64,000 bases of DNA from Dactylellina haptotyla (lineage: Eukaryota > Ascomycota > Orbiliomycetes > Orbiliales > Orbiliaceae), in the NCBI GenBank assembly GCA_031310005.1, contig CM062382.1, forward strand, positions 3,038,001 to 3,102,000. Reading direction: 5' to 3'. Under the pieces are notes generated by a model. The model did not search any database and was not told where the DNA came from. It was given only the letters and a program-made list of their open reading frames with translations. A program made the translations under genes and the position numbers. Position 1 is the stretch's first letter. Each line of letters opens with the position of its first letter. This document shows, piece by piece, positions 1 to 11,342 of the stretch.

Positions 1-688
1 ATATCGCTAAAGTAGGCGGCGTTCGAAGAGTAGACGGATTTAGAGTAGGCATGTTCTCCGTGGCGTAGGTGAAACCATTCTGGCGCCTGTTTATAAATTT
101 GTATTCATGAGTATTTCTCAAATTTCTTTACAATAAGTCTAGCTTTTTTAAGATAAGTTTAGTCGGGATTTATTTCTTACTGCAAGCGTCATCTTTGCAT
201 TTTCGCCCGGTTGTAGCTTTCCCTTGATGTAGTTGAACTGGCGCACGTATTTGCTATCCCCTTTGTGGCTAATCTTCCCGGTGCACAGACAAGTGCCAGC
301 AGGCTTGATACCTTGTGTCAGGAAAGCTTTGACGTCCGGGACATATTCTTTGAATATTTCGCGAGGAGGATTGGACACCTCTTCCATTCCGTTCAAATTG
401 TCAAAAAACCCATCGTAGAACATGTGTCTAATAGTGCCTTGTTAGCGGAAAGTTCGTAGTACGCTCATTAACTAAATAGAGATCTAACCGTCGATATTCT
501 CCATCACTAAGAGTGCGAAATCCAGCAGCTCGCTGTAACTCGAGTGCCGAGTCAATTGCTTTATCTTCAACCGAAGAGAGATCCGCCGCGCTCAACTCCT
601 TGTTGTCTCGGGCATCGAGAAGGTATTGGGGCCGCAATAGCGAACCGAGATGTTCCGCGTGAAATGGAGGGTTCGATTTGACGGACAT
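1..688 (-). CDS. MetE-like (cobalamin-independent methionine synthase fold) protein, 3' part missing
   Basis: Three exons read from the complement: 489-688, 181-427 and 1-86 (continuing beyond the window). Both introns are GT-AG; the first has a CTAAC branch point. Splicing gives a continuous protein starting MSVKSNPPFHAEHLGSLLRP, then LSDGEYRR joined to HMFYDGFFDNL, then LTLA joined to APEWFHLRHG. These blocks are characteristic of the single-domain fungal relatives of the C-terminal half of MetE (UROD/MetE-like superfamily). The start at 688 is the first ATG and sits directly before the conserved HAEHLGSLLRP block. About 177 residues are visible, roughly half of the usual length of about 370-400, so the metal-binding His/Cys residues lie off the edge. 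Known MetE moves a methyl group from folate to homocysteine; many fungal single-domain homologues have no proven substrate, so the exact reaction is open. Confidence 0.85.
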
Positions 689-1737
689 TTTTTAAAAACA
701 ATGCCTATGGTTTTATCTGCGATAAAGGAATTCTGATTAAAAATTACAGCACTTTACAAACTTTGTTGAGTGGTAACAGCTACACCTGAAACAAAGCTGG
801 GCAATTGTAGTGTTTTATAGCTTGCCGAGTTCTACTGCGGTGGCACTTAATCCAGGAAGCTACCCCGCAAGTAATTTTCCCTCGGGATCTCGGGAAAGCT
901 GTTAAGAGCCAAAAGTTAAACCTGTCTCCACATCTACGGTTTAGGCCTAAATGCAGGCAACCTACTTTAGAAGCTTTGGTGGGGCCTTTTGAAATTTGAT
1001 CTACGTCAGAGACCGACGGAATTGGGTTTCGGTGCGGTTTAGTGTTGTCTACATTGAAAATACCACACGCTGCGAGAGACGTACTTGGGAGCATGATACA
1101 TAATACCTCGATACACAATATTCAGCTGACGATACATGATGAAAAGCTTAATATCTACGGCACTTCTTTCCGTGCAGCTAGATACTCTAATTATTTAAGA
1201 ACGCCCAATCAAGAGTCCTAAAATTAAAGTCGGGCGAGAAAATTGGGAATGCGGGTAGGTAACCTGATTGGGTTGTCCTCGATCCGAAGCGACACCACAA
1301 TGATATCATTTAGCGTCGTGCGTTGTGACTTCGGTTGAATTGGCCGGCATATCGCATGGCCATACAAGACTGCGCATGGCCGTGCGTATAGGGGCAAGTT
1401 TATCAGGAATACCTTCTGATCTGCTCTGCCTGACACGTGCCAGACTATATAGGATATTCAAATTTTGCCCTACTTAGCTTGACAATCTGCTCTGAGTCTA
1501 GCCTTGAGCTCATGAGACGAGAAATGACCAATGATAGGGCTCGGTCAGGAGGCAGCATGCGCATGATTATCTTCATTCTGAGTCTTATGTTTAGTTCAAC
1601 AGCATGCCTTGCAGTTGGCAACATTCGAGACTAGCTTTAAGTCAATGAACAGATACTAAAGTGGGTTCAGATTAGCTCATTCTTGCTGAGTATATTGTAG
1701 CTATCCATAGCATTGTTTGAGTTATTGGTTTCTGAAT
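689..1737. other. Intergenic, no gene seen
   Basis: Lies between the start of the MetE-like gene and the 3' end of the NLR-like gene, so it must hold the MetE-like promoter. It contains only short open frames on both strands (up to about 110 codons) without family resemblance or convincing splice structure. Confidence 0.5.
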
Positions 1738-4700
1738 TTACATGATGGCGCAAGCCAAAGTTTCTTCGTCTTCTGTCTTCCATTCTGTCATACTACTTGA
1801 TGCTTTTGCTGCTCTCTGTATGCCTTCGATCGCACCCTCCCAATTCTGATACTTAAATGGTTCATCCCCCAACTTGATACGGGCTGTGCAGTCGGCAGGT
1901 ATTGAAATTGCAGGAAAATACCGACCTTGGATGTTAATCTTGATGATGCCCACAACTTCACCATTCTTTGTAAAGAACAGGCTCTCGGTCGGGCGATCGA
2001 TTCCAAGTCCAACAGTGTCTAAGCTTTTGGGGGGTTTACCCCATTCTGGCAACTTCATCGATGGGCCTTCATCTTGTTTCCAACCAGTCTGATCACGGAG
2101 ACTTCCATCAGTTCCGATCCACCCCAGACCAGCATCTATCCCAACCTCGTAGTCAAAGCTCTTGGAACTTTGATACGTAGGGAGAATGCCAATGGACCAC
2201 CTATAATATAAATGGTGTGAGCAAATACTGGTATGTGCAATCTTGTGCAGGATAGTATTTTGCCCAGAAGTCGAAAAGGGTCTTCTGCTTGGAAAAGGAG
2301 CACTTACCCTTCAGATTCATTGCTGCTGATGTATTTTATTTCTAATTCAAAGTAATAACGTCCCGACGAAAGGTATAAAGGCGCGTTTGCTGTTACTAAT
2401 CTGCGATTCTTCTCTAAGAGATTATTTTTAGCATAATAGTCTCAGAGGTATTACTGGATTGTACGAGATCTTACTAGGTGTAAACTCAAGGCCATCCTCA
2501 CTGAACACACCCTGCACCCAGGAGCCACGCTTCAGCGCCCAAGGCTGCTGTGGCGGCGAATATTCTGATATATCTGTTTCCTGGACGGCATCTGGCTTGC
2601 GTGACAATGTTTCCTCACTGAAGAAAGATAAATCTATTCCCTGATTTTGGGCTACGTGGAAAGCGTTCCATCCATAGATATCTGGAGCTTCGAGGGCCAC
2701 TCCAAGTTCCTTAAGCTTTTGAAGAACAGAATTTCCCGATAAACGAACAGCTAAATTTCTTAGGTATAAAAGGTTGGAGTCCTTGGAGTTCACAGCACTT
2801 GTTGACATTAGAGAAATTAATAGCTGTTCAAAGTCAACTATCGAAAATGATAGCTGCCTCTCCTGTTGAATCTCCAGAGAGCCCTGATTGCACTCATTCG
2901 TTTCATTCTCAGCTTTCGCTTTCAATAAGGCACGACTGAACCTGCGTTCAAGCCCATCCAGACGTTTTAAAATTGATTCTAGAGGCGAATTTCCACCAGG
3001 GTTCCTGGGTATCTCATTTGAAATAGCTAGCGAGTACTTCAGAAGCATATCGATGACCGGTAGGTTCAATTCATCGATAGCCATGGAGAGTGGAGTGTGC
3101 GAGGAACGGGTCCAGTCATTTGTATGTTGGGAAAGCAAGGTCTTCTGATCGTTTTGCGTAAGCAATTGTAACACTTCTCCTAAGACTTCTGTTATGTCTA
3201 CAATGTCTCCGTCCTGCCGAGAAGCTGCGAAATGCAAGAAGTTGTAACCATTGTGGTCAACTTGTAACAGATAATCCCGGTCTATTACGTCGCCTGCAGG
3301 ATCTTGAATCAGATCCTTGGTGTCAATTTCCGAATGTTGACTGGTCCGAGGTAATATTCGAATGAATTCCCGAATCACCGAAGGAGTCTGACTTCGAACT
3401 GCTTCCATAAATACGGTTGACTGACTACCAGAGAGGATTCTCATATCAGCACCGGCTTCGTAGAGAGCTCGGAGGATGGCAATAATATCACTAGGATCCA
3501 CTTCATCAGTTTTACATGCGAGGTAAAACAGCCCTGTTCTGCCAAGTTGGTCAACGTCGTCAATATCAGCTTTGTGTTGAATGAGAAGGTTGACCCCATC
3601 TGTATCACCGTATTCAATAGCCCATGAAAGAGGTTCACGACTATCGAGGTCTTCTGCATTGATAAAATACGGAATATGGAGTAATCTTGCCCCGTTTAGG
3701 CCGGCCGCTACAGAACCCGGTCCTAAGTCACTCGGAAGTGGGGTTGTGGTTTCTGAACGGATTGATAGTCCGAGAAGGAGTTCGAATAGCCTCTTATCGT
3801 TCTTGGACATAGGTTTATGCTTGCCCTTGAAAAAATAGTGCATTGCGCACGCTCCACGTAAACTCTTCGTATGGAAGATGTGTGCCCCCTGTTGAGAAAA
3901 TACTTCGAAGAGTTTGAAATTTCTTGTTTGGATTGCTAGAAGTGCAGGGTTGCCATAATAAGGTTCGAAACCCCTACCTCCATATTGTGCAAGAGGATCT
4001 GCTCCTTTATCCAACAAGTAAACTATCATCGGAGTTAGGGTATCGGCGTGGTCGGGGTGATCGTATACAGCTCGGGTGAGAACATGAAGCGGAGTAAGAG
4101 CTTTCCCGTCCTGAGTTCTCACAACCTTTTCATCCAGTTGGATTAAGTATTTTGAGCGGGTCCAGATTTGCTGGGCCTGAGTGGGACGTAATGCTATCGC
4201 TTTCATTGCCGCTAAAAATAGATATTCTGCCTTCAACTTCCGACTAGTTGTGTCGTATTTCCCCATGAGAAGAGATGTGATCTCCGAGTATGTATTTTGA
4301 AGATCCGGAATACTTTCCTTCGTAAGTCCTTCATCGAAAGTTACAGCAATAGTGTATTCCAATGCTGCTGGTACTCGATCTGTGGTGCCGTGTTTGAGGA
4401 GAACTTTCGCAGATTCAAGCAAAGGGGCTTTACTTTCTTTTTCGATAGCTGCGAGCATCAGGGCCACTTCGAGTGGAGTCTTGTTCTGTTTCTCTTTTTC
4501 CAAGACTTCGAGCCCAAGATTGCACCACCGCCCCAATTTCTCGTCATCATCTAATGATACGCCATCCATTGAAGTATATTTAGGAGCTGAGTCGGCCTCC
4601 ATTCCGAGTAGTAATATGTAATTGATCACATAGTCATCTTTTGCCGAAAATCTGAGACGAGTCGTATTGTAGCTTGTCCTCTTGTTAACTTGGGCACCAC

Positions 4701-7700
4701 ATTTCAACAAATACGCCACCGTCTTTGGGTCTCTTATTGCAAGACTCAAAGGTATCGCCCCTGAGCCATCACGGCGATCAAGAACCTTGCATTCCGTCTC
4801 CAGAGGTTCCGTCGCAGTTTGTTCGGGACCAGCATTCGAACTTTTGCTAGTCTCATTTATTTTCGCCCCAAGATCGGAAATTTGCTCGATTAAGAATTGG
4901 AGACCTAGAAGCGCAGCAACATGAATAGGCTCCTGGAACAGGGCAGGCGCATAGGCCACTTTTACCCCGTAGCCTCCCATTATTCGTCTTTGGATGTGCC
5001 AACGATACCAATTATCCGGCTTGATAAATTCTCTAATTAAAGATCGAAGGATACCCCATTTTGGGTTCTCTGTTTCCTCCGAAGCACCGTGCCTATATTC
5101 TTCCAGAGCCTTTATATGATCAACCCAGTGTCTTATTTCGTACCTTCGGCGACCAAACTCCTTCCCACCTTCATTTTTTCCCCTGCGGTGGTTCTGACCG
5201 GTTTCTTGTTCGTCATCGTTGTGTCTCTCAATTTGCGGAAACTTCTTTGCCCATAGTTCATTAATATAATTTTCTGGTGGGTTCCAAGGCATGTAGCGAG
5301 TTTGAAAGCGCTTATTTATGAGAGCACGCACTGTCGCGATCAGTTAGCATAAGTGAAATAAAAGTTTCCAGGAGGAAAACCCCGTACAAATATCAGATGC
5401 TATTGACAGATGTGATTCTTCTTTGCTCATTAGCGCAGACAGCTCATTGTAGTCCTTTGGAATACTATCCGCTGATCTCAGTAACTACTATCAGCAATAA
5501 ATTCGATATCTTGAGGGAGCTAATATGAACTGAACCTACACAATACAGCGATCTCGAAAACAAGACGGCCTCCAAATGAACGGACAATACGCGCCTCTGA
5601 GCTTTTCAAATCAACAGGCGGACTAGAGCCGTTTTGAATCCATTCTCTGACCGACGCATGTGCCGTTACTGGGTCATTTTCGCTGCTAAAGCTGAAGAAG
5701 TCACGGCCAGCAGTTCGCAGATGAGAGATTATCTCTCTGATATCTGGGTCATCGCTAGGGTCGTAATCCGATTCTGGAGATTCCGGAGACCCTCCCAATG
5801 CAGAGCTTGAAGTATTGATTGTTCCTTCTATCTCGTCGTCATGGTATATTTCTCTAAAATGTTCGGCAATTTCGACAGGGGTGACATCGGAAAAACTCCA
5901 AACAACCCATCTGAGAGCAAAAAGGACAAGCGCACGCTTTCCCGGAGTGAGTACATCCAAATTTCGCCTATACATATCTTCCAACCCTCTTCCTTCCAAT
6001 TCTTTGATCCTAGCCTCGAGGCTCTTTTTAGAAGGCTCTTGTAGATTAGCGATAAGCATACCTGCGTATGAAAAGTCGCCCTTGACGATTCCAGAGATTT
6101 TTTCAGCCAAAATTTTGACTTTCTCATCAACCTTAGTCTGATTGAGAGCTTCATTAGTAGAAGCAGAGTTGACTCGGTTTCTATTTTTGGGGCTCATGGA
6201 GCCCGAGATCAGGTTAAATCTTCCAACTCGACGACTAACCAAGTCTCGGAGCTTAAGCTCAAGGTATAGCTGTATTTCTCCAATATTTTCCTTGCTCGTG
6301 AGTGTTACAATTTCTGCCGAAGCCTGATTGTCTTGGACGGCGACAGGGTTTATGATGATTTCGTTTTGTTGAAATTGACTTTCAATATCGTCGTTGTCTT
6401 GAGAGCTTGCCCGAGTAGACACAATAACTCGTATATTGGATGATGCCGAATATGTGAGATCCTTAAGACATCGAATCAATCCGGAATCTTTCATATCTTG
6501 GCACTCATCCAAAGCATCTAGAACAATATATAGGCGAAGATCGAGTTCGGTAGCTATTTGCGAAATTATTCTAGGAATTAAGTCTGTATTTTTCGCTCCT
6601 TCCGAAGACTCTGAGTTGTCTTTTATCATAATGTCTTCTCTCTGGGTTTCTTTGTCGATCTTCTCAATACCATTTCTTTCCAAGACTTCACAGACTCGTT
6701 GTATTTTCTCATTGAGTTTCGCCATCGGGCTTCTTTCGTCCGAAAATTTCTTTAATAGCTGTCTCAAAAGAGACTCGAGGGCTCGAGGCGTAGACTGAAG
6801 CTCATTGTCGCCTAATTTAAAGAAGAAACGCAAAATAAAAGTCGATTCTAGCCAAGTGTTATTATGTTCGATGCTGTAAGCCTCCAGATCGCTTACAACG
6901 GAAAGCATGGTCATAGTTTTCCCATGTCCTCGTTTAGCCTCTAGACATAGGATTCTGCTTGATTGCCGAGAGCCGGACTTCCAATTTTTGTACGGTTCTT
7001 GTTTCAATAACCACGAGCGATCGTTTGTGGCTCCATCTTGTCTCTTTCTCGTGTGAAGTGCTTGGACCAGATTCTCATGGGCCAAGGACCTGCGAAAGGA
7101 GCCGATATAACTTTCGAAAAGCTGTGATTTTTTAGTTTCTTGAAGTTTCTTCAACCCTTCTTTGAGCTCTATCTGTCCTTCTAGTATCTCTCTCTGTCCT
7201 TCATCGAGTCTTTCATTTGCTTCCAGTAATATTTCTGTTTTAATTTCAACAGTTTGGACGGCTTGAAGTGTAATATCTCCTTTCTTTTCAATTCTGTCCA
7301 GCGAATCTGTAGCTTTTGGTCAGTGAGCCTGACTTAGAGGAACGGTGTTAGGTTGGGTAGCAAGAACCTTCGAAAGACCGAAGACTGTCCTTTAAACTAT
7401 TTTGTAGGTCTTTAAAATTCTCCTTTACTATCGGATGGTTATCAACTTAGATCTTTATGTCCATCATAGGAGAAGGAAAGTGGTTAGGGTGCGTACTGCT
7501 CTCGTCCAGATCTATGATATTCAGTTAACTCCGATTTCATAAGATAACCAAAGAATTCAACTTACGTTGCATGCTATTCAGAACTGTCTCTTCAAAATGG
7601 AACGAACTGTCCGATTGAAGGGCCTCGTATAGCGCAAGAACATTCTGCGCCTTTGCCTTTAACTCACCTGTAAGCGATTCGAGAAGTTTGTCTCTCCCGC

Positions 7701-8668
7701 TCTTTACAGCATCCATTCCACTTTTGATAGAATCTTTCATAGCTTCCCCGGCCGCTTTACTAGCTTTTTTTACGCTCTGTCCAATTTTTTGCCCAAACCC
7801 TTTGGTCTTAGTCATTCCTCCAACATCATCTCGAAAGGTCAAAGCACGGCTTAGTTTCAGTTCAACCGGCCCATAGTTTTTATTTACTAGCGGTTTCGAT
7901 TAGAATACTCTCGTTTAATATTTCTCCCTTCAAATCATTAACATACCTTCGACCGAGCTAGTCTCAAGCCTGACAGCCCACCGCTTCGTGTTCCAGAAGA
8001 AATCGAGAATTTCACAGACCAAAGCCCCCACATTGTCCACGATTATGGTTTCTAACGCTCCTAGGTTGCCATCTGGATTACTTCTAGACCCTAGGTGGCA
8101 ACATCGCTCTTCATACAGAAGAGATGCTATTGCAATCTTGGAGATATGACCATACAGGTCTGCAACAGCCTTGCAAGTCTCGGCGTCATCCGCGACAACC
8201 TATCGTGAGGAATTAGATAAGCTCGCACCCATCTAGGAATCAAATTTACTATTAGATTATTACCTTAATAACAAATCCGATCGCAAACCAGACGGCACCA
8301 ATAGTTTCAGGTGCGCTTGATAACACAACATCTCCGACAGATTTAAAGGAATTCAGAGCTCCAGCTAATGTTCCAACGGAATCGGACTTTCTACTGGCAT
8401 CCGCTTGAATTTCGTCACATCGATTAATGGTTTTCTGCAGGGTGCGAGTTTTGTCGAAGAATCGATCGAGTTCCGCAGCAAGTGCTTTATCGGGTGGTTT
8501 ACCGTGAGCAACCCTGTCTGTAAAGCGCTTTCGACCTTCCCTCCAACACTCGGATTTTTCAATTCCTATCTCCTCCCTGCTACCGTTTTCTGTGGCGCCG
8601 TTATTCGCTGCGTTAGCGGCGTCCCCAACCGTTTGTCCCGCCTTTCCTGCATCAGCTATGGTCGCCAT
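1738..8668 (-). CDS. NLR-like STAND protein: N-terminal domain, NACHT ATPase, ankyrin repeats, C-terminal SPRY
   Basis: Eight exons read from the complement: 8264-8668, 7947-8199, 7566-7886, about 5547-7306, about 5388-5484, 2475-5330, 2308-2413 and 1738-2200, giving about 2,086 residues. The phases agree at every junction; the 5485-5546 junction has two workable solutions. Residues 1-330 form a helical N-terminal domain containing SAPETIGAVWFAIGF, a block seen at the front of fungal NACHT-ankyrin proteins. A Glu/Leu-rich coiled-coil-like stretch lies near 340-385. NACHT follows: Walker A GHGKT at about 453-457 and Walker B VLDALDECQD at about 588-597. Ankyrin repeats fill about 1000-1880. 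The last two exons encode a SPRY/B30.2 domain (RYYFELEI, GLGWIGTDG, SLFFTKNG, YFPAISI). Fungal STAND proteins act as signal-sensing switches in non-self recognition and regulated cell death; the ligand here is unknown. The two introns near 7307-7565 and 5485-5546 are the least certain parts. Confidence 0.85.
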
Positions 8669-9799
8669 GTTTCAAACCAATAAACGCGATACCTCTCCGA
8701 AAATTATCTCGGTTCCAAAGGGCAGCAATGGCTGCAGAGGTGTGGAGATTTCGTACATAGCCCGACAGATATGCATCCCACATAAATGACAGGGCCCAAA
8801 AAATCAAATAAAACCTCCACTACATCAAGCTCGCAGTTCACAAAATATAATAAGCTAGGAGCCTAAGTACGAATATACTTCGAGATGCTATTGTTTCGCA
8901 CCCAAGTATAAGGGAATTTAGTGCATGCCCATTTTTCCAAATATTCCAAAATCAAATGTTATGACCAAGCTAGGAGTCTAGCATAAAGATACTAACTTAG
9001 TTAGATTGGGAAGCGCAAGCTATAGCTAGACGAACCCACAATTAATATTGCCAAGCAAGCCATTCCGGATATGCATCGATGCAAGTATAGTTAATTTCCC
9101 TACGTAAGCAGTCGCCAACCGGCCAGTAATGTTTATCAGCAACTTCAGAGGTTGTCGAGATAGCCTTATCAGCATTCGGCCTAATGGATCTACAGATCTT
9201 GTACGCGTACGATCGTGAGTGGAGAACGAATTATGGTTGCCTTTGAATTGGGTTGTGTTGTCCCTCTCAAATCGTACAGCCACCAGTTCCAATCCCGGCT
9301 GGACTACTCCACCAGCCAATAGCAGTGCTCAGATCGTTGGGCGACAAGGCACCCTGCACTGAGCCTCCTGTGCACAGATTCATCAGCCTGGAAACCTGAT
9401 GATCGAATTCCTATCAAGGGTTTGGCTTCAAACCAGGCACCTTCAAGGATTTAAGACATCATAGATAAAGGCGTTAGATTATAGCATGGCTCGGCCGAAA
9501 ATTCTAATATATAACGCCAGTTTCATCCTGATGACTTTCTAGACCATTTATCAAGAACCTCAAACAAAACTGCCCAAGAAATCAAGCGATTCGAAGAATT
9601 CGAATTATAACGAAATTCATCCAAGACCCTCAATACGTTCGCACCATGCGAATACATTAACATTCGCCGCAAATTGTCTCCAAAGTAACAAATATCGAAC
9701 AAATATTCCGAGACTCTCTGTTTCGGGACGTTTTGGAGCGTTTCTTTCCTTAAAGGCGCATGCAAAAACGTCGCTTTTAAGCAACTCCCTTAAACCGAC
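8669..9799. other. Intergenic, no gene seen
   Basis: Upstream region of the NLR-like gene and of the small ORF at 9800. AT-rich, only short unrelated open frames. A tRNA-like T-arm string near 9277-9305 was examined and not accepted. Confidence 0.5.
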
Positions 9800-10096
9800 A
9801 TGAGCGTTCTTCGAATTATAGGTTACATTTTGACCCTTGGCTGCTGTTTCCGCCCAGAGTTTGAGAAGGAAAGCAGCATAAAGCGACGGGAAGACAAGCG
9901 ACGGGAACGAATGCGACGTAAAGGAAAGAGATATAGACCAAAGGTCCAACACTATCCTTGGGGTAGCGGTGGAGACGGTGGATGGGGTGGCGGAGATGGT
10001 GGTTGTGGAGGTGATGGAGGAGGTGGGGTGACGGTGGGGGTTAATGCTAAAGCTATTAAGAATTATTCAAAACCCAAAAATAGACTTGTCCCTTAA
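9800..10096 (+). CDS. Small basic, glycine-rich hypothetical protein
   Basis: A 98-codon single-exon open frame starting at an ATG. It begins with a short hydrophobic segment (residues 3-17) followed by two cysteines, then a strongly basic stretch (about residues 27-50, many KR/RR pairs) and a Gly/Trp/Asp-rich tail built from degenerate GGDGG-type units (about 55-77). No family is recognised. The hydrophobic start plus dibasic sites would fit a membrane or secreted peptide, but the Gly-rich part comes from a simple GGTGGA-type repeat and can arise by chance. It lies 549 bases upstream of, and in the same direction as, the ARF-like gene. It could also be non-coding. Confidence 0.3.
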   Translation: MSVLRIIGYILTLGCCFRPEFEKESSIKRREDKRRERMRRKGKRYRPKVQHYPWGSGGDGGWGGGDGGCGGDGGGGVTVGVNAKAIKNYSKPKNRLVP

Positions 10097-10645
10097 AGTG
10101 AGGTTTAAGGGTTCTGGAGTAAATGGGGCCAAGGAGTTCATCTTTATTTCTGTCTTTCTTTGTGGGTGTTGTGTCATGCACGTGCGAGTTGGTCTCGTAT
10201 TCTGTAGAGTTTCTATTTTCAAGTTTGTTGTGTACCATTGGGGAAAATTTACAATTTTTAGTGGTTGCTATATCTAAATCTAAATTCCGGTGAAAAGAAT
10301 CGTAAGTGCATATAGTTTCATGGCTAGGTACGAAATACTTGCCTTGAAACTAGACCTTCGCTGTGGAGATATTTAAATTCAATGGACTTTAAATTTGTGG
10401 TAGCTTGTGCGCCTTGCGTGTCCCATGCCAACAATATGCGTTTGTGGTTGAAAATACAGAAAAACTGCACTTCTATACGCGCGTACATGTAGATAGAGCT
10501 GCCCGGAAAATATTAAACTTACTACAGTAGAAGTCTACTCCTTTATTCGTCTTCTCCCCCATTTTTCTTTGACCTGCCATTGTAAATCTAGGAACGCGAA
10601 CACCGGATCTCAACTTTAGCATCAGAACCCGAAAGAAATTCCAAA
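10097..10645. other. Upstream region of the ARF-like gene
   Basis: About 550 bases with no supported gene. Pyrimidine-rich stretch just before the start at 10646 (10540-10575), as is common in fungal promoters. No other motif recognised. Confidence 0.4.
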
Positions 10646-11188
10646 ATGGAAACCAGTTACGCCGTGCACGGACTGATCGACAGGCTCACAAACAACGAGA
10701 AAACAAATATTTTAGTTATCGGGCTGAAAAACTCCGGGAAAACGACCATAATGAAACAACTCGGAGACATAACTTCCACTGAAATCACAAAGGGCTTCGA
10801 TGTGGAAGTGATCGAATACAAAAACACCAAATTTACTTCTTTCCCGATGGGAAACCCCAAATTCGATAAAATTCGACGCAGTTTCTATTCGGAAATCTCG
10901 GGGATCATATATATCCTAGATTGTACCAATTCGCAACCCAACCAGATAATATACGCATATGACGAACTTGCCGTCATTCTGAAAGCGGAGGAACTTACGG
11001 CCAAACCTCTACTACTTGCCGCCAATAAGTATGACTTGAAGAGACTGTCGTTCTTTGAGATCGCAGATAATTTTAACTACCGTCGATTGGGGATAATTCG
11101 AAGGACATATACGCAACATACCATGGGAACGACGGGGCAGGGTTATTGGAAGGGTTGGAATGGCTGTTTGGCACTATTGAAGGGATAA
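10646..11188 (+). CDS. Divergent ARF-family small GTPase with degenerate switch II
   Basis: Intronless, 180 residues, the usual ARF length (about 181). The P-loop GLKNSGKT is at 26-33, the switch I threonine lies in TKGFDVE at 48-54 (ARF: TIGFNVE), NKYD at 127-130 stands for NKxD, and TTGQGYWKG near 158-166 matches the ARF C-terminal block. ARF GTPases recruit coats and effectors to membranes. Two hallmarks are missing: residue 2 is Glu rather than the Gly that is N-myristoylated, and the switch II block WDVGGQ is replaced by FPMGNP (66-71), removing the Asp and the catalytic Gln while the following DKIR is kept. The ATG context CCAAAATGG is good. I infer a protein that may bind nucleotide but hydrolyse it poorly, or a locked scaffold. 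A decaying paralogue is possible, although the frame is intact. Confidence 0.85.
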   Translation: METSYAVHGLIDRLTNNEKTNILVIGLKNSGKTTIMKQLGDITSTEITKGFDVEVIEYKNTKFTSFPMGNPKFDKIRRSFYSEISGIIYILDCTNSQPNQIIYAYDELAVILKAEELTAKPLLLAANKYDLKRLSFFEIADNFNYRRLGIIRRTYTQHTMGTTGQGYWKGWNGCLALLKG

Positions 11189-11342
11189 GGGCCCGAAATA
11201 GAAAGGTAGTTGAAGAATCTGCACATGAAGATGTACATGTACCTACTGGTATTCTATCAACCGTTGTAACTTTTGTAACAGGGTTCTTCAGGAAGTCTTG
11301 ACTTGGAAAAAACGGTCATGTAAGCTAGTATAAAGACGACGA

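Noticed and set aside
9270-9310. T-arm-like string CCAGTTCCAATCCCGGCTGG followed by GGACTACTCCACCA, resembling a tRNA 3' end
   Set aside because: No matching acceptor 5' strand, D arm or anticodon arm could be found at the right distance on either strand.
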